NCBI RefSeq assembly: GCF_018224615.1
Contig: NZ_JAGTUK010000001.1
Location: 372,001 to 436,000 of the forward strand
Length of the DNA: 64,000 nt
Source of the DNA: Microbacterium paraoxydans
GTDB lineage: Bacteria; Actinomycetota; Actinomycetes; Actinomycetales; Microbacteriaceae
Direction of reading: 5' to 3'
Part shown: positions 11,161 through 20,338 of the stretch, in pieces
Layout: each line of letters begins with the position of its first letter
How positions within the stretch are numbered: the first letter of the stretch is position 1
Notes under the pieces: generated by a model
The model's database searches: none
The model's input: only the letters and a program-made list of their open reading frames with translations
What the model was told of the DNA's origin: nothing
Made by a program: the position numbers and the translations under genes

Positions 11161-13305
11161 TCAGAAGCCGGGGAGGAGGCTCACGACGAGGTCGATGAGC
11201 TTGATGCCGAGGAACGGGGTGATCACTCCGCCGAGGCCGTAGATCAGGAGGTTGCGCTGCAGGATCTGCGAGGCGCTCGCCGGGCGGTACGCCACGCCGC
11301 GCAGCGCGAGCGGGATCAGGAACACGATCACGATCGCGTTGAAGATGATCGCGCTGGTGACGGCCGAGGCGGGCGAGTGCAGCTGCATGATGTTGAGCGC
11401 GGCCAGCCCGGGGAACACGCCCATGAACATCGCCGGGATGATGGCGAAGTACTTGGCGATGTCGTTCGCGAGCGAGAACGTGGTGAGCGCGCCGCGCGTG
11501 ATGAGCAGCTGCTTGCCGATGCGCACGATGTCGATCAGCTTGGTCGGGTCGGAGTCGAGGTCGACCATGTTGCCCGCCTCCTTCGCCGCCGAGGTGCCCG
11601 TGTTCATCGCCACGCCGACGTCGGCCTGCGCGAGCGCCGGGGCGTCGTTCGTGCCGTCGCCGGTCATCGCGACCAGGCGCCCGCCCTGCTGCTCGCGGCG
11701 GATCAGCTCGAGCTTGTCCTCCGGGGTGGCCTCCGCGAGGAAGTCGTCCACCCCGGCCTCCTCGGCGATGGCCTTCGCGGTGAGGGGGTTGTCGCCCGTG
11801 ATCATGACCGTGCGGATGCCCATGCTGCGCAGCTCGTCGAAACGCTCGCGGAGGCCGTCCTTCACGATGTCCTTCAGGTGTACGACGCCCAGCACGCGGC
11901 CGTCCGTCCCCGGGGTGCGCACCGCGACGACCAGGGGGGTGCCGCCGCTGGACGCCACCGCGTCGGTCCGAGACGTGAGCTCCGCGTCCGCACCGTCGAG
12001 CCCGAGCCACGCGGCCACCGCGGAACCGGCGCCCTTGCGGATCTCGGTGCCGTCGGCGAGGTCGAGTCCGCTCATGCGGGTCTGCGCGGTGAACGGCACG
12101 ACGACCGCGTCGGCCGGGGCGTCCACGCGGATGCCCCTGGTGGCCGCGAGCTCCACGATCGAGGCGCCCTCGGGTGTGGGATCGGCGAGCGAGGACAGGG
12201 CCGCGACGCGCAGCAGCTCCTCGCCCTCCGTGCCCGGCAGCGGCAGCACCTCGTGGGCGCGGCGGTTGCCGTACGTGATGGTGCCGGTCTTGTCGAGCAG
12301 CAGCGTGGTCACATCGCCCGCGGCCTCGACCGCCCGGCCCGACATCGCCAGCACGTTCCGCTGCACCAGCCGGTCCATGCCCGCGATGCCGATGGCCGAC
12401 AGCAGCGCGCCGATCGTGGTCGGGATGAGGCACACGAGCAGGGCGATCAGCACCGGGATGCTCACGGGCGACGCGGCGTAGGAGGCGATCGGGTTCAGGG
12501 CGAGCACCACCACGACGAAGATGATCGACAGGCTCGCGAGCAGGATGTTCAGCGCGATCTCGTTCGGGGTGCGCTGCCGGCTGGCGCCCTCAACGAGCGC
12601 GATCATCCGGTCGACGAAGGTCTCGCCCGGCTTCGAGGTGATGCGCACCACGATGCGGTCCGACAGCACCCGCGTGCCGCCGGTCACGGCGCTGCGGTCG
12701 CCGCCCGACTCGCGGATCACCGGGGCGCTCTCGCCCGTGATGGCCGACTCGTCGACCGTCGCGATGCCCGCCACGATGTCGCCGTCGCCGGGGATCAGCT
12801 CGCCCGCCGACACGATCACGACATCGTCGCGCTGCAGCTCGGCCGACGACACCTCCACGGTCTCCGCGCGCTCGGCGGCCGCGTCGGTCCCGGCGTCGTA
12901 GCGCACGACCCGACGGGCCATCGTGCTGGTGCGGGTTTTGCGCAGGCTCGCGGCCTGCGCCTTGCCGCGCCCCTCCGCGACCGACTCGGCCACGTTGGCG
13001 AACAGCACCGTGAGCCACAGCCACACCGCGATGCCCCACGTGAACGCCGCGGGCACGGGCGAGCCGCCCGAGTCGGCCGGGCCGCCCAGGAACGGCTCGG
13101 CGACCGCGAGCACGGTGGTGAAGGCCGCGCCCACCCACACGAGCAGCATCACGGGGTTGCGCACGAGAGCTGCGGGGTTGAGCTTGCGCAGCGCGCCGGG
13201 CAGCGCCTGCACGAGCTGCGACCAGCCGAACGAGCGCGGTGCCGGGGTGGCGGCGGCGGGAGCCGTGTCGCCCTCGGGGGCGGACGGGGTGGTGAGGAGG
13301 GTCAT
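11161..13305 (-). CDS. kdpB: KdpB, P-type ATPase catalytic subunit of the potassium pump
   Basis: 714-residue P-type ATPase. The phosphorylated Asp338 lies in [13 protein letters not shown]; the actuator-domain TGES occurs in [11 protein letters not shown], and the hinge [20 protein letters not shown] is intact. It hydrolyses ATP to drive potassium import through KdpA. The start ATG 13305 is two bases after the kdpA stop and has GAAGGA upstream. The open frame continues further upstream in kdpA territory, but that stretch has no KdpB character. The protein is about 30 residues longer at the N-terminus than the E. coli protein. Confidence 0.97.
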   Translation of the reverse strand: MTLLTTPSAPEGDTAPAAATPAPRSFGWSQLVQALPGALRKLNPAALVRNPVMLLVWVGAAFTTVLAVAEPFLGGPADSGGSPVPAAFTWGIAVWLWLTVLFANVAESVAEGRGKAQAASLRKTRTSTMARRVVRYDAGTDAAAERAETVEVSSAELQRDDVVIVSAGELIPGDGDIVAGIATVDESAITGESAPVIRESGGDRSAVTGGTRVLSDRIVVRITSKPGETFVDRMIALVEGASRQRTPNEIALNILLASLSIIFVVVVLALNPIASYAASPVSIPVLIALLVCLIPTTIGALLSAIGIAGMDRLVQRNVLAMSGRAVEAAGDVTTLLLDKTGTITYGNRRAHEVLPLPGTEGEELLRVAALSSLADPTPEGASIVELAATRGIRVDAPADAVVVPFTAQTRMSGLDLADGTEIRKGAGSAVAAWLGLDGADAELTSRTDAVASSGGTPLVVAVRTPGTDGRVLGVVHLKDIVKDGLRERFDELRSMGIRTVMITGDNPLTAKAIAEEAGVDDFLAEATPEDKLELIRREQQGGRLVAMTGDGTNDAPALAQADVGVAMNTGTSAAKEAGNMVDLDSDPTKLIDIVRIGKQLLITRGALTTFSLANDIAKYFAIIPAMFMGVFPGLAALNIMQLHSPASAVTSAIIFNAIVIVFLIPLALRGVAYRPASASQILQRNLLIYGLGGVITPFLGIKLIDLVVSLLPGF

Positions 13306-13307
13306 GA

Positions 13308-14984
13308 TCAGAGTCCTTCGGCGAGCGGACCCAGTGCGAGCACCGGGAAGTAGGTGAGGGCGGTGACCACGACGGTCACCGTCAGGAGCAGGCCGACGAA
13401 CTGCGGCCGATGGGTGGGCAGGGTGCCGGTCGTGGCCGGGATGCGCTCCTGCGCGGCGAACGAGCCTGCGAGCGCGAGCACCAGCACGATCGGCAGGAAG
13501 CGGCCGAGCAGCATCGCGATACCCAGGGCCGTGTTGAACCACGGCGTGTTCGCGGTGAGCCCGGCGAACGCGGAGCCGTTGTTGTTGGCGGCGGAGGTGA
13601 ACGCGTAGAGCACCTCGCTCATGCCGTGCACGCCCGGGTTGAGGATGCTGGTCGACTCCACGTCCTCCCGGATGCCGGGGATCGCGAAGCTCAGGGCCGT
13701 TCCGCCGAGCACGAGCGCCGGCACCACGAGGATGTACAGGCTCGCGAGCGTCATCTCCCGCGGCCCGATCCGCTTGCCCAGCCACTCCGGCGTGCGGCCG
13801 ACGAGCAGCCCGCCGACGAACACCGCCACGATCGCCAGCACGAGCATGCCGTACAGGCCCGAGCCGACACCGCCGGGGGCGACCTCGCCGAGCATCATGT
13901 TCAGCATCGGCATCATGCCGCCCAGGGCCGTGTACGAGTCGTGCATCGAGTTGACCGCACCCGTGGAGGTGAGGGTGCTGGCGCTGCCGAACAGCGCGGA
14001 GCCGAGGATCCCGAAGCGCTGCTCCTTGCCCTCCATCGCGGCACCGGCCAGCTCCGGGGCGGCGCCGCGCCCGGCGAGCTCGAGCGCCGACAGCGCGAAC
14101 GTCGAGGCGAGGAAGATCGTGCCCATCACGGCCACGATCGCGTAGCCCTGACGGTGGTCGCCCACCATCCGGCCGTACGTGCGCGGCAGCGCGAACGGGA
14201 TCACCAGGATCAGCAGCACCTGAAGCAGGTTGGTCCACCCGGTGGGGTTCTCGAACGGGTGGGCCGAGTTGGCGTTGAAGAAGCCGCCGCCGTTCGTGCC
14301 GAGCAGCTTGATGGCCTCCTGCGACGCGACCGGTCCGCCGGGGATGGTCTGCGTGCCTCCCGACACCGTGGTCACGTCGGTGAAGCCCGCGAAGTTCTGG
14401 ATCACGCCGCCCGCGAGGAGAGCCACCGCGCCGATCAGCGCGAGCGGGAGCAGCAGCCGTCCGAGCCCGCGGGTCAGGTCCACCCAGAAGTTCCCGATCG
14501 TCGCGGAGCCGCGGCGCGAGAGACCCCGGACGAGGGCGATCGCGATCGTGAGCCCGACCGCGGCCGAGACGAAGTTCTGCACCGTGAGACCCGCGAGCTG
14601 CACCGTGTAGCCCATGGTCTGCTCAGGCGAGTACGACTGCCAGTTGGTGTTGGCCACGAACGACGCGGCGGTGTTGAACGCCAGGCCCTCCGGCACCGCC
14701 GGGAGCCCGAGGGACTGGGGCAGGAACGCCTGGAGCCGCTGCAGCGCGTACACCAGCACGAGCCCGACCAGCGAGAACAGCAGCACGCTGCGGGCGTAGG
14801 CGCGCCACGTCTGCTCCGAGCGCGGGTCCACCCCGATCACTCGGTACAGGCCCCGCTCCACCCGGAGGTCGCGGCCCGACGTGTACACGTGGGCGATGTA
14901 GTCGCCGAGCGGACGGTAGAGCAGCACGAGCACGACCACGACGGCCGCGACCTGGAGCACCCCGTAGAGGATCGTCGCGTCCAT
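13308..14984 (-). CDS. kdpA: KdpA, potassium-binding channel subunit
   Basis: 558-residue polytopic membrane protein of the KdpA/Trk superfamily with four pore repeats; selectivity-filter-like stretches appear in [41 protein letters not shown] and [13 protein letters not shown]. It selects and conducts potassium in the KdpFABC complex. The start codon shares its A with the kdpF stop (TGATG), so translation is probably coupled. Confidence 0.97.
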   Translation of the reverse strand: MDATILYGVLQVAAVVVVLVLLYRPLGDYIAHVYTSGRDLRVERGLYRVIGVDPRSEQTWRAYARSVLLFSLVGLVLVYALQRLQAFLPQSLGLPAVPEGLAFNTAASFVANTNWQSYSPEQTMGYTVQLAGLTVQNFVSAAVGLTIAIALVRGLSRRGSATIGNFWVDLTRGLGRLLLPLALIGAVALLAGGVIQNFAGFTDVTTVSGGTQTIPGGPVASQEAIKLLGTNGGGFFNANSAHPFENPTGWTNLLQVLLILVIPFALPRTYGRMVGDHRQGYAIVAVMGTIFLASTFALSALELAGRGAAPELAGAAMEGKEQRFGILGSALFGSASTLTSTGAVNSMHDSYTALGGMMPMLNMMLGEVAPGGVGSGLYGMLVLAIVAVFVGGLLVGRTPEWLGKRIGPREMTLASLYILVVPALVLGGTALSFAIPGIREDVESTSILNPGVHGMSEVLYAFTSAANNNGSAFAGLTANTPWFNTALGIAMLLGRFLPIVLVLALAGSFAAQERIPATTGTLPTHRPQFVGLLLTVTVVVTALTYFPVLALGPLAEGL

Positions 14985-15073
14985 CAGAACCGCTCCGGGG
15001 CGACCAGGGCCACCACGAGGTAGACGACGGCCGCGACGGAGAGCACCGCGGCGATGATCTGGAACACGATCAT
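14984..15073 (-). CDS. kdpF: KdpF, small stabilising subunit
   Basis: 29-residue peptide with a single hydrophobic helix ([20 protein letters not shown]) and the typical ending VALVAPERF. In E. coli KdpF is a lipid-like stabiliser of the pump. It overlaps the upstream 27-codon ORF by four bases (ATGA) and kdpA by one base. Confidence 0.92.
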   Translation of the reverse strand: MIVFQIIAAVLSVAAVVYLVVALVAPERF

Positions 15074-15153
15074 GCGCGGTCCACCGCCTTCGCGACGAGG
15101 GACACGAGGGCGAACAGCGCGAAGGTCAGCGCGAGGTAGATGATGTCGAGCAC
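15070..15153 (-). CDS. 27-aa membrane peptide at the head of the kdp operon
   Basis: A short ORF, GTG to TGA, encoding a single predicted membrane helix ([19 protein letters not shown]) followed by AKAVDRA. It begins at GTG 15153 and its TGA overlaps the kdpF ATG in the ATGA pattern seen all along this operon. The coupling, the GC-biased third positions and the helix argue for real translation. TTGTAT seven bases before the GTG could be the -10 of a leaderless transcript. The function is unknown; it may be a second KdpF-like subunit or a coupling peptide. Confidence 0.7.
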   Translation of the reverse strand: MLDIIYLALTFALFALVSLVAKAVDRA

Positions 15154-15195
15154 GCCCCCGATACAACCGCCGCGCGAGGCCGCGACCGTCGATCC

Positions 15196-15212
15196 TCACG
15201 GTTCCCCTACGC
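15196..15212. promoter_or_regulatory. Candidate KdpE box upstream of kdp
   Basis: Tandem motif TCACGG-TTCCC-CTACGC (6-5-6, 11-bp period), 43 bases upstream of the first kdp start codon. The same pattern, in the same orientation and at the same distance, occurs upstream of the KimA-like permease. An isolated TCACGG half-site lies at 15239-15244. The geometry suits an OmpR/PhoB-type regulator; KdpE is the inferred ligand. Confidence 0.6.
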
Positions 15213-15263
15213 CACCTCCGCCGATGCATGCGGGTTTCTCACGGTCGGCCCTATGCTCACGAG

Positions 15264-16439
15264 GTGGGAACGCGCGGACACCGGATCGGACCAGGGGCGG
15301 TGCTCGTGCTCGCCCTGGTCGCGGTCGCGGCGGTCTGCGTGATCACGGGGCTGCTGCCCGGCGCAGACGCCGAGGCGCTCGGCCTCAGGACCGCGCCGGT
15401 GCTGGGCTTCGTCGTCGCGATCACGATCGTCGCGGAGCTCGCCCGCGACGCCGCCGTGTTCGACGTGGTCTCGCAGCGGCTCGCGCGATGGGGTCGCGGA
15501 CGCGTGGTGCTGCTGTGGCTGCTGGTGATCGCGCTCGCCGTGGTGAGCACGGTGTTCCTGTCGCTCGACACGACCGCCGTGATCGTCACGCCCGTGGTGG
15601 TGGTGCTGGCGCAGAGCATCGGGGTCCCGCCGATCCCCTTCGCGCTCGCGACCGTGTGGCTCGCGAACACCGCCTCCCTCGCGCTGCCCGTGTCGAACCT
15701 CACCAACCTGCTCGCCGCGCGGCAGATCGGCGACGGGCCTGCCGCGTTCTTCGCGCTCAGCTGGGCGCCCACGCTCGTCGGCATCCTCGTGCCCGTGCTC
15801 CTGCTCACCCTGGTGCACCGCCGCACCGTGTTCTCCCGCTACCGCACACCGCCGCCGCGCCGCCCCGCCGACCCCGTGCTGTTCTGGACTGCCACGGGGG
15901 TGCTGGTGGTGCTCATGCCCGCGCTCGCGCTCGCGCACGACGTGTGGATCCCGGCGACCGTCGCCGCGGTCGCTCTCGTCGCGGTGTTCGCGGTGCGACG
16001 CCGTGGCGCACTGCGGTGGGGACTCGTGCCGTGGCAGGCGGTCGCGCTCGCCGCGGCGCTGTTCGTGCTGGTGGAGACGCTGCACGCGCGGGGGCTGCTC
16101 GATGCGCTCACCGCGCCGATCGCGGGCGGTGGGTTCGGCGATCTGCTGCGACTCGCGGCCCTGGGGGCGGTGAGCGCGAACGCCATCAACAACCTCCCCG
16201 CGTATCTGGTGCTGGAGCCCGCGGCGGGCGACCCCGTCGCGCTGATGGCCCTGCTGATCGGGGTGAACCTCGGCCCGCTCATCACGCCGTGGGCCTCGCT
16301 CGCGACGCTGCTGTGGCACCACCGCATCACCGCGCTCGGCGTGGAGATCCGCTGGAGCCGCTTCATGCTGTGGGGCACGGTGGCCGCGGTGCCCACCGTG
16401 ATCGCGGCTGTCGCGGTGCTGGCCCTCGTCGCGGGCTAG
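15264..16439 (+). CDS. SLC13/ArsB-type anion transporter
   Basis: 391-residue membrane protein with about ten hydrophobic segments, including the repeated family features SLDTTAVIVTPVVVVLAQ and ANTASLALPVSNLTNLLAAR in the first half and GAVSANAINNLPAYLVL and GVNLGPLITPWASLATLLW in the second. This is the ion-transporter superfamily of ArsB and dicarboxylate carriers. The substrate (arsenite, citrate or another anion) cannot be told, and no ars regulator or reductase is nearby. The start GTG 15264 follows TATGCT by six bases (leaderless); ATG 15228 lacks a ribosome site. Confidence 0.82.
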   Translation: MGTRGHRIGPGAVLVLALVAVAAVCVITGLLPGADAEALGLRTAPVLGFVVAITIVAELARDAAVFDVVSQRLARWGRGRVVLLWLLVIALAVVSTVFLSLDTTAVIVTPVVVVLAQSIGVPPIPFALATVWLANTASLALPVSNLTNLLAARQIGDGPAAFFALSWAPTLVGILVPVLLLTLVHRRTVFSRYRTPPPRRPADPVLFWTATGVLVVLMPALALAHDVWIPATVAAVALVAVFAVRRRGALRWGLVPWQAVALAAALFVLVETLHARGLLDALTAPIAGGGFGDLLRLAALGAVSANAINNLPAYLVLEPAAGDPVALMALLIGVNLGPLITPWASLATLLWHHRITALGVEIRWSRFMLWGTVAAVPTVIAAVAVLALVAG

Positions 16440-16448
16440 CGGGCGGCG

Positions 16449-17033
16449 TCAGGGCGCGGGGGGCCACTCCTCCGCGAGCAGGCCGTAGTTCATGCCGTCC
16501 ATCCACTCGCCGGAGCGGTGCAGCGCGGTCTTGCGGCTGTGCTCCTCACGGCGCATCCCGAGCCGCTCCATGAGGCGCCACGACGGCTCGTTCGCGGCGA
16601 AGCACCCCGCGTGCACCCGCCGCAGACCGAGCGGGCCGAAGCACGCGTCGATCACGGCACGCACCGCCTCCGTCGCGTAACCGCGGCCGGCGTACGCGGG
16701 ATCGAGCACCCAGCCGAGCTCGGCCTGCACGCCCTTCGCGCCGTCCGCCACCTCGAGCTGCGCCCAGGCGTCTTCGATGCGCACCATCAGGTCGCCGATG
16801 GGCGTGGGCGCCCCGCCCTCCTCGGCGTGCAGCTCGATCAGGTACAGCGACGACAGCCGGGCGGGATCCTGGTGGCGTTCACGGAACGCCTCGAGCGTGT
16901 CGGGCGCCAGGCCCAGCCAGCGGTTCACCTCCGGCTTCCTGCGCCACTCCCACAGTGTGTCGATGTCGGCGGGGGTGCACGGGCGGATCTGCAGTCGGGG
17001 CGTGCGGACGGGCCAGGGAGCGCCTTCGGTCAT
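16449..17033 (-). CDS. GNAT family N-acetyltransferase (RimJ/RimL type)
   Basis: 194-residue acetyltransferase. It opens with the RimJ/RimL-like TPRLQIRPCTPADIDTLWEWRRKPEV and has the acetyl-CoA binding loop GWVLDPAYAGRGYATEAVRAVIDACF (Q/RxxGxG/A type), then FAANEPSWRLMERLGMRREEH. It probably acetylates a small molecule or a protein N-terminus; the acceptor is unknown. The start is ATG 17033, six bases after TAGGCT (leaderless); a GTG two codons upstream is the alternative. Confidence 0.88.
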   Translation of the reverse strand: MTEGAPWPVRTPRLQIRPCTPADIDTLWEWRRKPEVNRWLGLAPDTLEAFRERHQDPARLSSLYLIELHAEEGGAPTPIGDLMVRIEDAWAQLEVADGAKGVQAELGWVLDPAYAGRGYATEAVRAVIDACFGPLGLRRVHAGCFAANEPSWRLMERLGMRREEHSRKTALHRSGEWMDGMNYGLLAEEWPPAP

Positions 17034-17042
17034 GCTCACAGC

Positions 17043-17981
17043 CTAGGGCGACGGCTCGCGGCGGGCTCGCACGGACTGCCGCGTGCGGACGGCGAGTGCG
17101 GCGCACGCGATCACCGACAGGCCACCCAGGACCGTGGGCCACCCGATGCGTTCGTGCAGCAGCAACGCGGCCCACGCGATGCCCATCACGGGCTGCACGA
17201 GCTGGATCTGGCTCACCTGCGCCATCGGCCCGATCGCCAGGCCGCGGTACCAGGCGAAGAAGCCGAGGAACATGCTGACGACGGCGAGGTACGCGAAGGC
17301 CAGCCACTGGACCGGGGTGGCGGCGGGCGGCTGCGCGACGGCGGCGACGATCGCGAGCGCGGTCATGGCGGGCGCGGAGAGCACGAGCGCCCAGGAGATC
17401 GTCTGCCACGACCCGAGTTCGCGCGCCAGCAGCCCGCCCTCCGCGTAACCGACGGCGGCGGCGAGCACGGCGCCGAACAGCAGCAGGTCGGCGACGTGGA
17501 AGGTGCCGAACCCGCCGTTCTGCACGGTGGCGAACACGACGGCGCACAGGGCCCCGGCGACCGCGAAGACCCAGAACGACGGGGTCGGGCGCTCGCCCGT
17601 GCGCACCACGACCGCGGCGGCTGTGGCGGCGGGGAGCAGTCCGATCACGACAGCGGCGTGACTCCCGGGCGTGGTGGTGAGGGCGAACGAGGTGAGGATC
17701 GGGAAGCCCACGACCACGCCGCCGGCGACCACCGCGAGCCGCGCCCACTGCCGGGTCGTCGGGATGCGCGAGCGCGCGACCGTGAGCACGACGATGGCCA
17801 GCAGGGCCGCGACCACGGCGCGCGCCGAGCCGATGAACAGCGGAGACAGGCCGCCCACGGCGACGCGCGTGAAGGGCAGCGTGAAGGAGAAGGCGATCAC
17901 GCCGAGGAGTCCCCAGGCCGGTCCCGCGTACCTGGATAGCGCTGTCGAATCGGAGATGGTAGCGCTACTGTGTTCTTTCAT
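17043..17981 (-). CDS. EamA/DMT family exporter
   Basis: 312-residue membrane protein with ten predicted helices in two EamA repeats (about residues 23-160 and 170-300), e.g. GLLGVIAFSFTLPFTRVAVGGLSP and QLVQPVMGIAWAALLLHERIGW. Such carriers export amino acids and other metabolites. The start codon is on the opposite strand of the CATG that also supplies the MocR ATG, so the divergent genes overlap at their first bases. A MocR/EamA divergent pair is a recurring arrangement and suggests MocR control. Confidence 0.88.
   Translation of the reverse strand: MKEHSSATISDSTALSRYAGPAWGLLGVIAFSFTLPFTRVAVGGLSPLFIGSARAVVAALLAIVVLTVARSRIPTTRQWARLAVVAGGVVVGFPILTSFALTTTPGSHAAVVIGLLPAATAAAVVVRTGERPTPSFWVFAVAGALCAVVFATVQNGGFGTFHVADLLLFGAVLAAAVGYAEGGLLARELGSWQTISWALVLSAPAMTALAIVAAVAQPPAATPVQWLAFAYLAVVSMFLGFFAWYRGLAIGPMAQVSQIQLVQPVMGIAWAALLLHERIGWPTVLGGLSVIACAALAVRTRQSVRARREPSP
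17959..17968. promoter_or_regulatory. Palindrome in the MocR/EamA divergent region
   Basis: Perfect palindrome GTAGCGCTAC. A related ATAGCGCTGT lies 23 bp away (17936-17945), and TAGC recurs at 17991. The site overlaps the EamA N-terminal codons and the presumed MocR -10 (TACTGT, 17966-17971), so binding would affect both promoters. The MocR protein is the obvious candidate. Confidence 0.5.
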
Positions 17982-19386
17982 GAGTCAGGATAGCACCGAG
18001 CGCATCGTCACCGGATTGCGGGAGTGGCTCGCGACCGCCCCGCCCGGCGCGCGCCTGCCGTCGAACCGGGCGCTCGTCGCGCAGCACGGCGCCAGCCCGG
18101 TCACGGTGCAGCGGGCCATGCGGCAGCTCGCCCGCGCGGGCCTGGTGGAGTCGCGGCCCGGGGTCGGCACGTTCGCCAGGGCCGTGCGCCCTCCTCAGGC
18201 GCCCGACCTCGGCTGGCAGACCGCGGCTCTCGGCGCGGCGCCCGTGCGGCTGTCCGGGCTCTCGGCCACGCAGCGCACGGCCGCGCCCGACAGCATCGCG
18301 CTGCACTCCGGCTATCCCGCCCCGGAGCTGCTGCCGGAGCGGCTCGTGCGCCAGGCCCTCGTGCGCGCCTCCCGCACGGCCTCGGCGGTGACGCGCTCGC
18401 CGGCCGCCGGTCTGCCCGAGCTGCAGGCGTGGTTCACCGCCGAACTGGCCGCAGCGGCTCCCGGAACGGTCGCGGCCCCGTCGCCCCGCGACGCCCTGAT
18501 CGTGTCGGGCAGCCAGAGCGGCCTCAGTTCGATCTTCCGTGCGGTGGTGGGGGCGGGGCAGCCCCTGCTGATCGAGTCGCCCACCTACTGGGGAGCGCTG
18601 CTCGCCGCCGAGCAGGCCGGGGTGCGGCTGGTCCCGGTGCCGTCCGGTCCGCACGGCCCCGACCCGGACGAGGTCGAGCGTGCGTTCGTGCAGACGGGGG
18701 CCCGCGCGTTCTACGCCCAGCCGACGTTCGCGAACCCCACCGGTGCACGGTGGCCGGCCGACACCGCCGCGGCCGTGCTCGAGACCGTTCGCCGCCACGG
18801 CGCGTTCCTGGTGGAGGACGACTGGGCGCACGACCTCGGCATCGACGCGGACGTCCGGCCACTGGCGGCCTCCGACGACGACGGACACGTGGTGTACGTG
18901 CGCTCGCTCACCAAGAGCGTGTCGCCGGCGCTGCGCGTGGCGGCCGTGATCGCGCGCGGCCCGGCGCGGGAGCGGATCCTCGTCGACCGCGCGGCGGAGG
19001 CGATGTACGTGAGCGGGGTGCTGCAGGCGGCCGCGCTCGACGTGGTGACGCAGCCGGCCTGGCGCACGCATCTCCGAGGATTCCGCGAACAGCTGCGCAC
19101 ACGGCGCGACCTGCTGCTGTCGAGCCTCGCCGCGCACGCCCCCGGGGTCACGGTGGAGCACGTTCCCGCGGGCGGCCTGAACCTGTGGGCGCGGCTGCCC
19201 GACGGCACCGACGTGGCCAGGGTCGTGCGGGAGTGCGAACTGCGCGGTCTTCTCGTCGCGCCGGGCGGCGAGTGGTTCCCGGCGGAGCCCGCGGGGCCCT
19301 ACCTGCGGCTCACGTTCGCGAACGCCGATCCCTCCCGGTATGCCGAGGCCGCGAGCATCCTGGGGGCCGTCGTCGACGAGATCTGA
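17980..19386 (+). CDS. MocR-type regulator (GntR DNA-binding + aminotransferase domain)
   Basis: 468 residues. The N-terminal winged helix of the GntR family (RLPSNRALVAQHGASPVTVQRAMRQLARAGLVESRPGVGTF, about residues 25-65) is fused to a fold-type I aminotransferase domain. The PLP lysine is Lys312 in VRSLTKSVSPALRVA; FANPTGARWP is the usual cofactor-pocket motif. MocR proteins sense PLP-linked or amino compounds. The divergent EamA gene, whose start codon overlaps this one, is the likely target. It ends four bases before the convergent small membrane gene. Confidence 0.92.
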   Translation: MSQDSTERIVTGLREWLATAPPGARLPSNRALVAQHGASPVTVQRAMRQLARAGLVESRPGVGTFARAVRPPQAPDLGWQTAALGAAPVRLSGLSATQRTAAPDSIALHSGYPAPELLPERLVRQALVRASRTASAVTRSPAAGLPELQAWFTAELAAAAPGTVAAPSPRDALIVSGSQSGLSSIFRAVVGAGQPLLIESPTYWGALLAAEQAGVRLVPVPSGPHGPDPDEVERAFVQTGARAFYAQPTFANPTGARWPADTAAAVLETVRRHGAFLVEDDWAHDLGIDADVRPLAASDDDGHVVYVRSLTKSVSPALRVAAVIARGPARERILVDRAAEAMYVSGVLQAAALDVVTQPAWRTHLRGFREQLRTRRDLLLSSLAAHAPGVTVEHVPAGGLNLWARLPDGTDVARVVRECELRGLLVAPGGEWFPAEPAGPYLRLTFANADPSRYAEAASILGAVVDEI

Positions 19387-19390
19387 CCCC

Positions 19391-19594
19391 TCACTTCCGT
19401 GGCCAGAGTTTCCGGCGCAGGGCGGGGAGCAGCAGGGCGACCGCGACGAGCAGGGAGATCGCGACATTGAGCAAGAAGATCGGATTGCGTCCTGCGAGAA
19501 ACTCGTACACCACGGCGTTCCCGGCAGCGCTGGCCACCGCGAGAGCCAGCACGAGATACAGCCGTCTTCTCCACTGGACAGTGCGCGCGCTCAT
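19391..19594 (-). CDS. Small two-helix membrane protein
   Basis: 67-residue protein with two predicted membrane helices (RRLYLVLALAVASAAGNAVV and NPIFLLNVAISLLVAVALLL) and basic ends (RTVQWRRR, RRKLWPRK). The start ATG 19594 has a strong GGAGG and follows the stop of the secreted-protein gene by one base (TGAGATG), so the two are translationally coupled. No family is recognised. Size, topology and linkage resemble bacteriocin immunity proteins, but this is inference only. Confidence 0.72.
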   Translation of the reverse strand: MSARTVQWRRRLYLVLALAVASAAGNAVVYEFLAGRNPIFLLNVAISLLVAVALLLPALRRKLWPRK

Positions 19595-19595
19595 C

Positions 19596-20312
19596 TCATC
19601 CTCCTGCGAGAATGCAGCCTGTTCCCGCGCCGTAAAGGGCCCCGACAACGCCGCCCGCCAGAGTTCCCCAGAATGGCATCACGCTTCCTGCTGCGGCGGG
19701 GGCACCGGCGCCGGGAAGCAGCCCTGCGAGCGCTCCCGCAGCACATTTGCTCAGGTCTGGATCTGCGGTGATGGCGTACACGTACTGCCCAGATCTGTGC
19801 TCGACGATCTGCGTCACAGTCGTGCCGGACACCTCGAAGTGCGTGGGGACCGGCGCTCCTGTCGCGTCGTAGGCCCACGGCGCCGCGATCGTTCCGACCA
19901 GCGATACTTGGTCGTCGGCCGCGACATCGAGAAGGGCGAGCGACCCGGCGGGAAGGCTGATGATGAGGTCGGCTCCGGTGACATTGAAGGAGTACGCCGT
20001 CGGCGCGGTCGGCTCCGCGATGTTGATGAGCATGCGCTCGCCGGACGCACTCGCTTGGTTCGTGATCCCGTAGTCACCACCGTCTGCACTCGCGACCGGG
20101 TAGATCGACACCACGGGCCCGTCAACTTCTGGCGTCGCGCCAGCGTTGGCGGAAGCCTCGCTGGTCGAGTCCTTGGCGGACTCGCCCGAGGAGTGGGCGG
20201 TCTCGTCTGCCGACGCCGGTAGTGCGGAAGCGAGCGCGATGGCACAAGACGCGAGTGCGGCGATCGCAGCTCTTTTGCCGACACTGTTCTGGGTGTGGTG
20301 TGTATGTTCCAT
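19596..20312 (-). CDS. Secreted protein with C-terminal glycine-zipper segment, function unknown
   Basis: 238 residues. A signal peptide (KRAAIAALASCAIALASALPASA) is followed by an acidic Ser/Thr/Ala linker (to about residue 65), a central beta-rich domain (about 70-185) ending in YVYAITADPD, and about 50 glycine/alanine-rich residues between two cysteines (KCAAGALAGLL ... GTLAGGVVGALYGAGTGC). The tail looks like the glycine zippers of class II bacteriocins or pore-forming peptides. The start has AAGGA. GC content is visibly lower than in neighbours, which hints at acquisition. It is co-transcribed with the two-helix membrane gene. Confidence 0.7.
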   Translation of the reverse strand: MEHTHHTQNSVGKRAAIAALASCAIALASALPASADETAHSSGESAKDSTSEASANAGATPEVDGPVVSIYPVASADGGDYGITNQASASGERMLINIAEPTAPTAYSFNVTGADLIISLPAGSLALLDVAADDQVSLVGTIAAPWAYDATGAPVPTHFEVSGTTVTQIVEHRSGQYVYAITADPDLSKCAAGALAGLLPGAGAPAAAGSVMPFWGTLAGGVVGALYGAGTGCILAGG

Positions 20313-20320
20313 GACGTTTC

Positions 20321-20338
20321 CTTCTCATCTTTGAGAAG
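20321..20338 (-). promoter_or_regulatory. 5' leader hairpin next to the ribosome site of the secreted-protein gene
   Basis: On the minus-strand transcript CTTCTCA pairs with TGAGAAG around a 4-base loop, ending at the AAGGA ribosome site eight bases before the ATG. It could modulate initiation. A possible -10 TATAGT lies at 20382-20387 (minus strand) with a weak -35. Confidence 0.45.

Noticed and set aside
13306..14238. Upstream extension of the kdpB frame to over 1000 codons
   Set aside because: The extra part lies inside kdpA on the same strand and has no P-type ATPase sequence; ATG 13305 has a ribosome site.
15264..16439. Arsenic resistance locus
   Set aside because: The transporter fits the ArsB/SLC13 superfamily, but no arsR, arsC or acr3 gene is nearby, so arsenite is not assigned.
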